Source: Planctomycetota bacterium (GTDB lineage: Bacteria > Planctomycetota > MHYJ01 > WSZJ01 > JACPWG01). From it: a DNA stretch of 64,000 nucleotides. Location of the stretch: assembly GCA_016197205.1 (NCBI GenBank), contig JACPWG010000051.1, forward strand, positions 62,001-126,000, read 5' to 3'. Below, in pieces: positions 7,947 to 16,775 of the stretch (the first letter of the stretch is position 1; each line of letters begins with the position of its first letter). A model generated the notes under the pieces. That model did no database searches. It was not told the origin of the DNA and saw only the letters and a list, made by a program, of their open reading frames with translations. The position numbers were made by a program, and so were the translations under genes.

Positions 7947-8834
7947 ATGCATCCGCCCACCGCCCCTTCGAAACGGGACCGCCTGAAAAGCTGCTTCCGG
8001 CTCCTGCTCGCTGCAGCCTTGCTGACGGTGCTCTGCGGCCTTTGGCCGGGGCTCCGTCCAACCGCCCCCGACTCGACGACGGCGAGGACGCCCCCGGCCA
8101 AACGCGTGACGGCTCGAGTCGGGGAGCGAAGCCTCCGGGAAGAACCGTCGGAGCGCGGCAGCGGGCGCGACGCACAAATGCCCACAGCCGGCCCCACGAA
8201 CCCGGCAGCAGGCGCTACGGTTGCCGCTTCCACGGCTCCCGCCGGCCTCGACCTTCGGGCGGCCGCAGCCTTCCCCTTCCCCGATTGCGCGAAATTGACC
8301 GCGTTCGCCAATCGAACGGCGCACCGGCTCTGGGGCGGCGAGCCCGCGCTGGTCTCGGCGCGGGAAATCGTCGGACCCGGGGGCGCAATCTCCAGTCGGC
8401 TGTACATCTTCAGCCTCGGCCCGTCCGCGTTCGACCGCGAGGAGGTCCTTCGAAAGCTGGCCGAAGGCGTCAATCCGCGTGAGTGGGACGACGGCATCCG
8501 CTGCCTGGAGCTGGGCGCGAGCCTGGAGCAGCCTCCGCTGATCGCGCACTGGACCGGGCTTCCCCTCGACCTCCTGTGCCATGCGAACGCCCTGAGCCGG
8601 CTGCGGACGGAGCAGGGGGAGCGGGAGTACCGGTTCGTCCGAGCCCACGTCTCCGCGGCCTTCCCCATCCTGGAGTTCCAGAGCGGCGAGGAGACCTACT
8701 ACTATGATCCGACCGCGAATTCGACGAGCCGCACGTTCGAGCTGCGCATGCGCGAAGAGGTCCGGCGCTCGGAGAAATATCAAAAAAAATTGGACGGCTT
8801 CCGCGCGCAATGGGAAGCCCTGTCCCGGTCCTGA
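7947..8834 (+). CDS. Exported hypothetical protein, partner of C39-like peptidase
   Basis: A 295-residue protein with a basic start and one hydrophobic segment at about 16-36 (CFRLLLAAALLTVLCGLWPG), so a signal peptide or signal anchor. A low-complexity P/A/T/R linker of about 80 residues follows, then a globular domain (FPDCAKLTAFANRTAHRLWGG... to YYYDPTANSTSR). I do not recognise the family. ATG at 7947 is preceded by GAGGAG eight bases upstream; an earlier in-frame start at 7899 lacks a good site. The next gene begins 75 bp downstream with a very similar GAGGAGAA leader, so the two probably form one unit and may act together outside the cytoplasm, for example as peptidase and chaperone, inhibitor or substrate. 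That last point is inference only. Confidence 0.7.
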   Translation: MHPPTAPSKRDRLKSCFRLLLAAALLTVLCGLWPGLRPTAPDSTTARTPPAKRVTARVGERSLREEPSERGSGRDAQMPTAGPTNPAAGATVAASTAPAGLDLRAAAAFPFPDCAKLTAFANRTAHRLWGGEPALVSAREIVGPGGAISSRLYIFSLGPSAFDREEVLRKLAEGVNPREWDDGIRCLELGASLEQPPLIAHWTGLPLDLLCHANALSRLRTEQGEREYRFVRAHVSAAFPILEFQSGEETYYYDPTANSTSRTFELRMREEVRRSEKYQKKLDGFRAQWEALSRS

Positions 8835-8909
8835 GCCATTCGTCGCCGAGGGAGTGTTCACCCCCGGCCGGGCATCGACAGCTCGAACCCTTTCCTGAGG
8901 AGAAGAGTC

Positions 8910-10412
8910 ATGAGGACCCGATGGATCGGCCGCACGCTCGCGGCCCTGGCGCTCTGGAGCGGCATGGCGAGCGTCTACGCGGACGGCTGGGTGCTCCGCG
9001 AAAGGCAAACCATCAATGAACTGAGGGAGCTGGGCGGCGTGCCGAACTACGACCAGATGGATTTCCCGGGGAACAACGACTGCGGGCCGACGGCCGCACT
9101 GATGCTGCTCGGGTACTGGGATGCGCACGGCTGGCCGGCCCTGGTACACGGCGGCGGCCCTTATGTCGGCGCCGCCGGCCCTTCGGCGGGACTGAAGGCC
9201 CTGGACCAGGAGGTCAAGGCCCTCTTTCCGTACACGGGCACGCTCGGCACGGTCGACGCGACGTTCTTCGTGCCCTTCGTCACCTCCGACCTGGGCGCGC
9301 GCGTCCGCAGCGTGGCGACGGGGCACGACTCCGGCGCGGCGGCGTGGGGAGCTTCCGACGACGAGGACGTGAGCCGAGACGACGTACGAGCGGAGCTGAG
9401 GGCCGGACGCCCCATGATGCTGTGCGTCGAATGGACCGCGATCACGTTTCACTGGAACGAACGCACGGGGCCGTCGGATTCGGTGCGGTTCCACTATATG
9501 ACGGTAATCGGGTTCGAGGACTGGCACATCGACGACTGGGCGACGCCGGACGACTTCTGGGTCGCCCTGCGGTCGGGCTGGCGCCGCGGCGGCGACAGCG
9601 TGCTGTGGTACAACTGGAGCATGTGGGACGATCTGTACGAGGTCCGCGTGTCCCCGGCGGGCGTGCCGGCGAGGCCGCAGCAGGTCTACATGCTCTGGAG
9701 CGGCCCGGGCGGCCAGCCCAGCGTGTGGGGCATGGACGGCCAGGGGAACTACCTCAGCTCGCCGGCCTTCGCCGCCTACGCGACCTGGACGCCGACGAGC
9801 TATGAGCGGCTGGGAAACGGCGGCGCAGTCCTGCTGCGGTCCTCCGTCGACGGCCGCGCCCTCCTCGAAACCCTGGATGCGAATGATCGGGTGCTCCCCG
9901 CGCAGACGCGGGTCTACCCTCCGGTCGCCGGGGGAACGGCGGTGAGCTACCGCCGGCTGGCCGACGACACCGGGCGACTGCTCTGGTCGCGCGCGGATGG
10001 GTCCGCGGAGTTGTGGCGGTTGGGCGCGGCCGGCGAGTACCTCGGGCGGTTCATCTACACCAACCCTGGGATGCGTCCGGTGTGCTACGACAAGCTGCCC
10101 GACGGCAAGGGCCGAATGCTCTGGGAGGACGGCCTGGGCCGGTCGGACCTTTGGACGCTGAACGAGAACGACCTGCGCGAACTGGCCGGGTTCTCCTACG
10201 TCACCCGCACGTACTCCGGGCGGGCGTGGTTCGACGGCGTCCTGCGCCAGGTCGGGTACCGCGATCTCGGCGACGGCACGCGCCGGCTCCTGGAAATCAC
10301 GTCCAGCGGCGCCGCGTTCTTCACGCGCGCGAACTTGAACGACGACCTCGTGAGCACCCGACGCCTGGGGGCTTTCCCCGGCTGGGTGGGCCGCAGCCTG
10401 AGCGCGGAATAG
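8910..10412 (+). CDS. Secreted C39-like cysteine peptidase with beta-repeat tail
   Basis: A 500-residue protein with a signal peptide (about 1-24, cleavage after SVYA). Residues 52-70, FPGNNDCGPTAALMLLGYW, match the catalytic-Cys segment of the peptidase C39-like/papain-like fold, with C58 as nucleophile. FHYMTVIGFED at about 193-203 supplies the His, and the WTAITFHW strand precedes it. From about residue 245 onward a series of about 45-residue beta units (SYERLGNGGAVLLRSS, SYRRLADDTGRLLWS, CYDKLPDGKGRMLWE) suggests a propeller or sheet used for binding. GAGGAGAA precedes ATG 8910. A strong hairpin terminator follows the stop. No bacteriocin ABC transporter is present, so a leader-peptidase role is unlikely; it is probably an exported protease or transglutaminase-like enzyme. 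Confidence 0.78.
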   Translation: MRTRWIGRTLAALALWSGMASVYADGWVLRERQTINELRELGGVPNYDQMDFPGNNDCGPTAALMLLGYWDAHGWPALVHGGGPYVGAAGPSAGLKALDQEVKALFPYTGTLGTVDATFFVPFVTSDLGARVRSVATGHDSGAAAWGASDDEDVSRDDVRAELRAGRPMMLCVEWTAITFHWNERTGPSDSVRFHYMTVIGFEDWHIDDWATPDDFWVALRSGWRRGGDSVLWYNWSMWDDLYEVRVSPAGVPARPQQVYMLWSGPGGQPSVWGMDGQGNYLSSPAFAAYATWTPTSYERLGNGGAVLLRSSVDGRALLETLDANDRVLPAQTRVYPPVAGGTAVSYRRLADDTGRLLWSRADGSAELWRLGAAGEYLGRFIYTNPGMRPVCYDKLPDGKGRMLWEDGLGRSDLWTLNENDLRELAGFSYVTRTYSGRAWFDGVLRQVGYRDLGDGTRRLLEITSSGAAFFTRANLNDDLVSTRRLGAFPGWVGRSLSAE

Positions 10413-10442
10413 TCCACGCAGGACGCAAGGCTGCACCAGCAG

Positions 10443-10473
10443 GAGGGGCCGCGCCACGGAGGCGCGGCCCCTC
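10443..10473 (+). terminator. Hairpin after the peptidase gene
   Basis: A perfect 13-bp stem, GAGGGGCCGCGCC and its complement, with a 5-base loop (ACGGA), starts 30 bp after the stop. There is no T run, so it is a strong hairpin of terminator type without the classical U tract. Confidence 0.6.
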
Positions 10474-10583
10474 GCCTCTGGTCGAGCGGCTTTCCGCGGC
10501 TGAGGAAGTGCTCGAGGAGCGGGAGCCGGCACCGAGGGCGGATGGGCACAAACCGCTCGCCACCGCTTCCGCCCCCCTGCTCC

Positions 10584-11057
10584 CTACACGCGGTCAGGAT
10601 CCTTCGCGACCTGCTCCAACCAGACCCGACGCGGATCGGTGGGCGGGAGGATCTGGTCGAGTTCCGCATCCATCCGAGGGCGGTTCAGGCGCCCTCCCAG
10701 GACGCGGCAGATCTGCCGGATATCCACCTTGTCCTGGTCGCGAAACGCCAAGACCTTCAGCACGAGCAGGTGTTCCGCCCGAGCAACCCGAACCCGACGC
10801 CCCAGCACCTCCCGCTCTTCGGCCTCCTGGACGATCCGGCTGAAGAACGAAAGCACCGGCATGAGGAGGTCCAGGCGGCCCGCCCCACGATAGATCGCCG
10901 TGATCTGGTCCTGGGTGAGCTCCCGGAGGTGCCGAGCCGCGTCGACCTGGAAGCCCTCTTCCTCCAACGCAGCGAGCAGCCCAGGAACCCCGATCCGGGG
11001 GCAGCCCAGGATGAGATCGACATCCTTCGTCGCCCGTGCGGCGGCGTGGGCGCCCAC
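10584..11057 (-). CDS. DUF6036/AbiEii-like nucleotidyltransferase, start uncertain
   Basis: The frame reads LIGGLAVGAHAAARATKDVDLIL, the G-G...DxD signature of DUF6036/AbiEii-type nucleotidyltransferases (metal-binding DVD), followed by the usual RVARAEHLLVLKVLAFRDQDKVD helix. GTG at 11057 is the only canonical start, but it falls inside the conserved motif. The same frame continues without a stop upstream through GTPYALIGG and a leading helix (SALLSTFLAAIQALEKG), back to the stop of the preceding gene at 11149, with no ATG, GTG or TTG. Either translation begins at a non-standard codon or by reinitiation, or one base is wrong or missing and the protein was originally fused or started near 11150. 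Such proteins often act as toxin-type transferases with a small upstream partner. Confidence 0.7.
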   Translation of the reverse strand: MGAHAAARATKDVDLILGCPRIGVPGLLAALEEEGFQVDAARHLRELTQDQITAIYRGAGRLDLLMPVLSFFSRIVQEAEEREVLGRRVRVARAEHLLVLKVLAFRDQDKVDIRQICRVLGGRLNRPRMDAELDQILPPTDPRRVWLEQVAKDPDRV

Positions 11058-11148
11058 GGCGAGGCCGCCGATCAGGGCATAGGGCGTGCCCCCCTTCTCG
11101 AGCGCTTGGATCGCCGCGAGAAAGGTCGAAAGGAGCGCGGACCGGGGA

Positions 11149-11403
11149 TCACCGCTGGTATCCGTGGTTGATTTCGTCCAGCAAGCGGTTCTCCTGCTCC
11201 TCCTCCTCCCGCATGCTTCGCAGGATGGCGGGGAGCTCCGTCGAACCGGCAGCCATCTGTGCGCAGAGCTCGGCCAACGCGATGCACTCCGCGATTTTCG
11301 CCCCCGGCGACTGCACGCGCGCGTCCTCCAAGGTCTGTGCGTCGAGGGCGCGCAGCTTCGAGAGCCATTCGAAGCCGGGCTCGGGCTGCATCGGTCTGCT
11401 CAT
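11149..11403 (-). CDS. Small hypothetical protein upstream of nucleotidyltransferase
   Basis: 84 residues, helical and charged, with no membrane segment (WLSKLRALDAQTLEDARVQ..., then AILRSMREEEEQENRLLDEI). ATG at 11403. Its stop coincides with the beginning of the conserved part of the downstream nucleotidyltransferase, so the two are coupled or were once one reading frame. The family is not recognised. By analogy with two-gene nucleotidyltransferase modules it may be an antitoxin or cognate partner, but nothing in its sequence shows that. Confidence 0.6.
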   Translation of the reverse strand: MSRPMQPEPGFEWLSKLRALDAQTLEDARVQSPGAKIAECIALAELCAQMAAGSTELPAILRSMREEEEQENRLLDEINHGYQR

Positions 11404-11422
11404 GGTCGATTTTCACCCGCTT

Positions 11423-11569
11423 GGCGCCCGCGCAAAATTTACTCTACATTTTCGTGGATCGACCGATGCCTGGGGGCGCGGGCCTCCGGCCCGCGCAGCG
11501 CGGCCCAGAGGGCCGCGCCCCCAGGAGCCTCGAGGTCCGAGTCTGCGCAGTGACTTTTGCGCGGGCGCT
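11423..11569. repeat. Inverted-repeat element, copy 2 (147 bp)
   Basis: Second copy of the 7602-7726 element. The ends GGCGCCCGCGCAAAAT and CTTTTGCGCGGGCGCT are near-perfect inverted repeats. The internal hairpin has changed to CGCGGGCCtccGGCCCGCG, so both arms differ from copy 1 in a compensating way. An extra hairpin GGCCCagaGGGCC has been added. The flanking internal blocks (ATTTTCGTGGATCGACCGAT and CCAGGAGCCTCGAGGTCCGA) are conserved. Confidence 0.8.
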
Positions 11570-11971
11570 TGAGCCACAGGGTGCGTCAGCCTCAATGGCT
11601 CCACGAGCCGCATCGGGCCGGCCGGGGAGGCCGTTGTCTGCCTTCTCGCAGGAGTCTACCCCCCCTCGTAGGCGGTGTCAATGCCGGAGGACCTCGCCAC
11701 AGTCGCCCCTGGGTCTCGCGGCTGCGTTCTCGCGCGGCCGTGGGCTCGGGCGGCTGGCGTGCCTTCTTGTTGTCGGGCCGCTCGACGCACGGCCCCAACC
11801 CCATCCCGCCCTCCCGATGCGACCCCGGCCCGATGACTCGCCTCCCCCACGGGTGAATTTCCACAAGCACGAATGCTTGCACATCCGACCCTCCCCCCGT
11901 AAAATGCTGCCCCCGCCGAACCCCTTCCACTTGGAGGGGCGGCGGAGCGTCAAGCCGAGGAGGAAGTACGC
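11570..11971. other. Intergenic leader of the glycosidase operon
   Basis: About 400 bp with no gene. Nothing recognisable apart from a purine-rich GAGGAGGAAG ribosome-binding site just before the GTG at 11972. It must contain the promoter of the two-gene operon, but I cannot place it. Confidence 0.4.
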
Positions 11972-13888
11972 GTGGACGCCAAGGCGGAGTGGCTCGAGGC
12001 CGACGGGCTCGGCGGTTTCGCATCGGGGACCGTTTCCGGCATCCGGACGCGGCGCTACCACGCCCTCCTGCTCGCCGCCACGACCCCGCCCACCGGCCGG
12101 ATGCTCCTCGTCAATGGCCTCGAAGCCTGGGTCGAAACCCCGGGCGGCAAGTTCGCCCTCTCCTCGCAGGCCTACCCCCCCGACGTCGTCCACCCCGACG
12201 GCCACCGCCGGATCCAGGCGTTCACGTCCGACCCCTGGCCGCGCTGGACCTTCGCCTTCGAGGACGGGACGGTCGTCGAACAGGAAATTTTCGTCACCCA
12301 CGGCGCACCCGTCACCGCCTGCGTCTGGCGCCTAAAGGGGGCCGCGAAATCCGCCCGCCTCTCCGTGCGTCCCCTCCTCTCCGGGCGCGACTACCACTCG
12401 ATGCACCACGAGAACCCCTCGTTTCGCTTCGACCCCGAAACCGCGGACGGCCGGCTCACCTATCGACCCTACGGCAAGGGCGTGCCTGCAACCGTCGTCC
12501 TTCACAACGGCGACTACCACCAGCAGCCGGAGTGGTTCCGCAACTTCGTCTACGCCGAGGAGCGCAACCGCGGCCTCGATTTCCAGGAGGACCTCGCCTC
12601 GCCCGGGAGCTTCCATTTCGACCTCACGCGCGGCGAAGCGGTCTGGATCCTCGCGGCCGAAGGCTCCGCCCCCGCGCCGGGCCTCGCGGCGCCCGCGGCG
12701 CTCGAAAACTTGCGCTCCGCCGAGCTCAAACGGCGAAAGGCCTTCCCCTCGCGACTCCACCGTTCCGCGGACGCGTACGTCGTCCGGCGCGGCGCCGGCA
12801 AGACGATCGTGGCCGGCTACCCGTGGTTCACGGACTGGGGGCGGGACACCTTCATCTCGCTCCGCGGCATCTGCCTCGCGGCGGGCCGGCTGGACGAGGC
12901 GCGTGACATCCTCGTGGAATGGGCGGGCGCGGTTTCCGAGGGCATGCTGCCGAACCGCTTCCCGGACCGCGGGGACACCCCGGAGTACAACTCGGTCGAC
13001 GCCTCGCTCTGGTACGTGATCGCCGTGCAAGAGTTGCTCACCGCGGCGGAGGCGGCGAAGCGACCGCTGGCCCCGCGCGACCGGCAGACGCTGCTGCGCG
13101 CGGCGGAGTCGATCCTGGTCGGCTTCAGCAACGGCACGCGGCACGGGATCCGGATGGACGACGACGGGCTGCTCAGCGCGGGCGAGCCGGGCGTCCAGCT
13201 CACCTGGATGGACGCGAAGGTCGGCGACTGGGTGGTGACGCCGCGCATCGGGAAGCCCGTCGAGATCGAGGCCCTGTGGCTGAACGCGCTCCGCATCGGC
13301 GGCATCTTCTCCGAGCGGTGGGCGCGGCTGTACAAGCGCGCGTGGGAGGCCTTCCGGAACCGGTTCTGGAACGCGACCGGGAACTGCCTTTTCGACGTCG
13401 TGGACGTGGAGCAAAAGAAGGGGACGGCGGACCCCACAGTCCGGCCCAACCAGATCTTCGCGGTAGGCGGGCTGCCCATGCAGCTTCTCGATGGGGAGCG
13501 GGCACGACAAGTGGTGGACACGGTGGAACGTCGACTGTGGACGCCGGTGGGGCTGCGCTCGCTCGCGCCCGGGTCGCCGGGGTACGTGGCGCGGTATCAG
13601 GGGGGCGTTCGGGAAAGGGACGGGTCGTATCACATGGGAACCGTCTGGGCCTGGCTCCTCGGCCCGTTCGTGGAGGCGTGGGTGCGCGTCCGCGGCGGGA
13701 CGGCGGACGCGAAGCGGGAGGCGCGGGCGCGTTTCCTCGCTCCGCTGCTGCAGCACATGGAGGAGGCGGGGCTCGGGCACGTCTCGGAGATCGCCGACGG
13801 GGACCCGCCGCATACGCCGCGCGGCTGCCCGTTCCAGGCATGGTCCGTGGGGGAGGCGCTACGCCTCGACCAGGTAGTCCTTCGATAG
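11972..13888 (+). CDS. Amylo-alpha-1,6-glucosidase (glycogen debranching type)
   Basis: A 638-residue enzyme of the archaeal/bacterial glycogen-debranching family. The N-terminal beta-sandwich (GDE_N-like, residues of about 1-250) opens with EWLEADGLGGFASGTVSG, the family signature. The (alpha/alpha)6 catalytic domain follows: WFTDWGRDTFISLRG at about 285, NRFPDRGDTPEYNSVDASLWY at about 325-345 with candidate acid/base carboxylates, and the C-terminal RDGSYHMGTVWAWLLGPF. It hydrolyses alpha-1,6 branch glucose from glycogen or limit dextrins in the cytoplasm; no signal peptide is seen. The start is GTG at 11972 with GAGGAGGAAG upstream. The next glycosidase starts 26 bp after its stop in the same operon, which points to storage or compatible-solute polysaccharide turnover. 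Confidence 0.88.
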   Translation: MDAKAEWLEADGLGGFASGTVSGIRTRRYHALLLAATTPPTGRMLLVNGLEAWVETPGGKFALSSQAYPPDVVHPDGHRRIQAFTSDPWPRWTFAFEDGTVVEQEIFVTHGAPVTACVWRLKGAAKSARLSVRPLLSGRDYHSMHHENPSFRFDPETADGRLTYRPYGKGVPATVVLHNGDYHQQPEWFRNFVYAEERNRGLDFQEDLASPGSFHFDLTRGEAVWILAAEGSAPAPGLAAPAALENLRSAELKRRKAFPSRLHRSADAYVVRRGAGKTIVAGYPWFTDWGRDTFISLRGICLAAGRLDEARDILVEWAGAVSEGMLPNRFPDRGDTPEYNSVDASLWYVIAVQELLTAAEAAKRPLAPRDRQTLLRAAESILVGFSNGTRHGIRMDDDGLLSAGEPGVQLTWMDAKVGDWVVTPRIGKPVEIEALWLNALRIGGIFSERWARLYKRAWEAFRNRFWNATGNCLFDVVDVEQKKGTADPTVRPNQIFAVGGLPMQLLDGERARQVVDTVERRLWTPVGLRSLAPGSPGYVARYQGGVRERDGSYHMGTVWAWLLGPFVEAWVRVRGGTADAKREARARFLAPLLQHMEEAGLGHVSEIADGDPPHTPRGCPFQAWSVGEALRLDQVVLR

Positions 13889-13914
13889 GAACCCAAAAGG
13901 AGTGTGTTGAACGC

Positions 13915-16662
13915 ATGAGCACGCCAGGCAAGCCGACCGCCGAGGGGAACCGCCTCGACGAGGACACACGGCGGGAAAAGAACTGGAAGCGCTGGGGACC
14001 TTACCTCTCCGAGCGCCAGTGGGGCACCGTGCGCGAAGACTATTCGCGGGACGGCACCTGCTGGGACTACTTCCCGCACGATCACGCGAGGAGCCGCGTG
14101 TATCGCTGGGGGGAGGACGGCATCATGGGCATCACCGACCGCGAGTGCCGCCTCTGCTTCTCGCTGTCCTTCTGGAACGGGCATGACCCGATCCTCAAGG
14201 AACGGATGTTCGGCCTCACAGGCCCGGAAGGGAACCACGGCGAGGACGTGAAAGAGTTCTACTTCTACGTGGACTCCACGCCTACGCACTCGTACATGAA
14301 GTCCGTGTACAAGTACCCGCAGGCGGAATACCCGTACCAGTGGCTGGTCGAAGAGAACCGCCGCCGGGGTCGGGAGGATCCGGAGTTCAACATCGAAGAC
14401 TCCGGCGTCTTCGAGAACAGCAAGTACTGGGACGTGACCGCGGAGTACGCCAAGGGCTCGCCGGACGACAACCTCATCAAGATCACGCTGGCCAACCGCG
14501 GAGACGAGAAGGCGACGCTGCACTTCCTGCCGACCCTGTGGTTCCGCAATACGTGGTCGTGGGGCCGCGAAGGGGAAGGCTATTGGAAGCGGCCGAAGAT
14601 CAGCCGCGCGGGCCCGACCACCCTGCTGGCCGAGCACGAGTCGCTCGGCAAGTACCGGCTGAACGTCGGGCCGGGCCAGGGCGGCGCCGCCCCGAGCTTC
14701 CTTTTTACCGAGAACGAGACGAACGCCCAGCGCCTCTTCGGCGCGAAGAACGCCTTCCCGAACGTGAAGGACGGCTTCCACGAGTACGTCGTCAATGGCA
14801 AGAAGGGCGCGGCGAGCGCCGAGGGGCCGGGAACGAAGGCCGCGGCATGGTACCGCATCGAGGTCCCTGCCCGAAGCCAGGCGGTCGTGCACCTGCGCCT
14901 CTCCGCCGAGGCCGAGGCGCCGAAGACGCCGTTCGGCGAAGAGTTCAACAAACTGTTCGACCTGCGCCTCCAGGAGGCGAACGAGTACTACGACAACCGG
15001 CTCCACCCGGGGATGACGCCCGCCGAAAAGCAGGTCGCGCGCCAGGCCCTGGCCAGCCTGCTCAACTCCAAGCAGTTCTACCACTACATCGTCGCGCACT
15101 GGATGGAGGGGGACCCCTCGCAGCCGCCCCCGCCGGAGGACCGCCTCACCGGGCGGAACATGATCTGGAAGCACCTCTACAACCGCGACATCATCTCGAT
15201 GCCGGACAAGTGGGAGTATCCCTGGTACGCGGCGTGGGACCTCTCCTTCCACATGATCCCGCTGGCGAAGGTGGATCCGCACTTCGCGAAGGAGCAGTTG
15301 TTGCTGTTCCTCCGGGAATGGTACATGCACCCGAACGGGCAGATCCCGGCCTATGAGTTCGCGTTCGGCGACGTGAACCCGCCCGTGCACGCGTGGAGCT
15401 GCTGGCGGGTGTACAAGATGTCCGGGCCGCGCGGGAAGCGCGACCGGAGCTTCCTCGCCCGCGCCTTCCAGAAACTGCTGATCAATTTCACCTGGTGGGT
15501 CAACCGGACGGACGACCAGGGGAACAACCTCTTCACCGGCGGCTTCCTGGGCCTGGACAACATCGGCGTCTTCGACCGGTCTCGGCCGTTGCCGACCGGC
15601 GGATACATCGAGCAGGCCGACGCGACCGCGTGGATGGCCTTCTACTGCGCCACGCTCTTCTCGATCGCGGTCGAGCTGGCGAAGGACGATCCCTCGTACG
15701 AGGACGTCGCCTCGAAGTTCTTCGAGCACTTCGTGGCGATCTCGGACGCCATCAACACCCTGGGCGGCACCGGCCTCTTCGACGAAGAGGACGGTTTCTA
15801 CTACGACCTCCTCATGCTCCACGGCCGGCGCATCCCGATGCGGATCCGGTCGATGGTCGGCATCATCCCGCTCCTGTCCGCGCAGGTCATGGAGCAGACC
15901 GAGCTGGACCACATGCCGGGCTTCAAGCGCCGGATGAAGTGGTTCCTGGAGAACCGCAAGGACCTCGCGGCGCACATCTCCTTCATGCAGAAGTCGACGG
16001 GCACGACCAGCGACACGCACCGGCTGCTGGCGATCCCGTCACGCGATCGGCTCGTGCGGGTGCTCAAGTACGTCCTGGATGAGAACGAGTTCCTGTCCCC
16101 CTACGGGATCCGCTCCGTCTCCCGCGTGCACAAGGACAAGCCCTATGTGCTGCGCTGCGGCGAGGAGGAGTACCGGATCGACTACACCCCGGGCGAGTCG
16201 ACGTCGGGCATGTTCGGCGGCAACTCGAACTGGCGCGGGCCGATCTGGATGCCGATCAACTACCTGCTGGTCGAATCGCTCGACCGGTACTTCTTCTTCT
16301 ACGGCGATACGCTGAAGGTCGAGTGCCCGACGGGCTCGGGCAAGATGATGAACCTGCGCGAGGTCGCCTTCGAGCTGGCGAAGCGCATTTCGAACCTCTT
16401 CCTGCCCGGGAAGGAAGGGCGGCGTCCCTGCTACGGCGACGACGAGCGCTGGGCAACCGACCCGCACTGCAAGGACCTGGTGACCTTCCACGAGTACTTC
16501 CACGGCGACTCGGGGAAGGGCCTGGGCGCGAGCCACCAGGGGTGGACCTACCTGGTGGCGGACCTGCTGGAGGACGTGGCGCAGAAGCGGACGGCGGCGG
16601 CGAAGGCGCCCGCCCCGGCCGCGCCGGCCCCGGCGCCGGTGGCGCCGGCCGTGCGCAGGTAG
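13915..16662 (+). CDS. GH63-like glucosidase/glycosidase
   Basis: A 915-residue protein resembling the large glucosidase-like proteins with a GH63-type (alpha/alpha)6 C-terminal domain (MGH1-like). The N-terminal third (REKNWKRWGPYLSERQWGTVREDYS) is a beta-sandwich. The catalytic region has KWEYPWYAAWDLSFHMIPLA, NGQIPAYEFAFGDVNPPVHAW, and late ESTSGMFGGNSNWRGPIWMP and HEYFHGDSGKGLGASHQGWT motifs, the last typical of family members that act on short alpha-glucosides or glucosylglycerate-type solutes. It ends in an Ala/Pro-rich tail. AAAAGGAG precedes ATG 13915 by about 12 bases. It is the second gene of the operon, followed by a strong terminator. The exact substrate cannot be told from sequence. 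Confidence 0.85.
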   Translation: MSTPGKPTAEGNRLDEDTRREKNWKRWGPYLSERQWGTVREDYSRDGTCWDYFPHDHARSRVYRWGEDGIMGITDRECRLCFSLSFWNGHDPILKERMFGLTGPEGNHGEDVKEFYFYVDSTPTHSYMKSVYKYPQAEYPYQWLVEENRRRGREDPEFNIEDSGVFENSKYWDVTAEYAKGSPDDNLIKITLANRGDEKATLHFLPTLWFRNTWSWGREGEGYWKRPKISRAGPTTLLAEHESLGKYRLNVGPGQGGAAPSFLFTENETNAQRLFGAKNAFPNVKDGFHEYVVNGKKGAASAEGPGTKAAAWYRIEVPARSQAVVHLRLSAEAEAPKTPFGEEFNKLFDLRLQEANEYYDNRLHPGMTPAEKQVARQALASLLNSKQFYHYIVAHWMEGDPSQPPPPEDRLTGRNMIWKHLYNRDIISMPDKWEYPWYAAWDLSFHMIPLAKVDPHFAKEQLLLFLREWYMHPNGQIPAYEFAFGDVNPPVHAWSCWRVYKMSGPRGKRDRSFLARAFQKLLINFTWWVNRTDDQGNNLFTGGFLGLDNIGVFDRSRPLPTGGYIEQADATAWMAFYCATLFSIAVELAKDDPSYEDVASKFFEHFVAISDAINTLGGTGLFDEEDGFYYDLLMLHGRRIPMRIRSMVGIIPLLSAQVMEQTELDHMPGFKRRMKWFLENRKDLAAHISFMQKSTGTTSDTHRLLAIPSRDRLVRVLKYVLDENEFLSPYGIRSVSRVHKDKPYVLRCGEEEYRIDYTPGESTSGMFGGNSNWRGPIWMPINYLLVESLDRYFFFYGDTLKVECPTGSGKMMNLREVAFELAKRISNLFLPGKEGRRPCYGDDERWATDPHCKDLVTFHEYFHGDSGKGLGASHQGWTYLVADLLEDVAQKRTAAAKAPAPAAPAPAPVAPAVRR

Positions 16663-16737
16663 CGCGAGCGGCGCAGGCGCAGGAGCAACTAGCGCCGGCG
16701 GCGCAAGCGGAACGAGTGGAACGAGCAAGGTGATCCG

Positions 16738-16775
16738 GAGCCGCCCGCGGGGAGAGCCCCCGCGGGCGGCTCTTT
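16738..16775 (+). terminator. Rho-independent-type terminator of the glycosidase operon
   Basis: A 15-bp perfect stem (GAGCCGCCCGCGGGG and complement), a 5-base loop and a following TTTC, 75 bp after the stop. Confidence 0.8.

Noticed and set aside
7725..10532. Minus-strand frame of 935 codons opposite the peptidase pair
   Set aside because: Antisense mirror of the two secreted-protein genes; Arg/Ala/Pro-rich.
13630..16020. Minus-strand frame of 796 codons opposite the GH63-like gene
   Set aside because: Antisense mirror, no domains.
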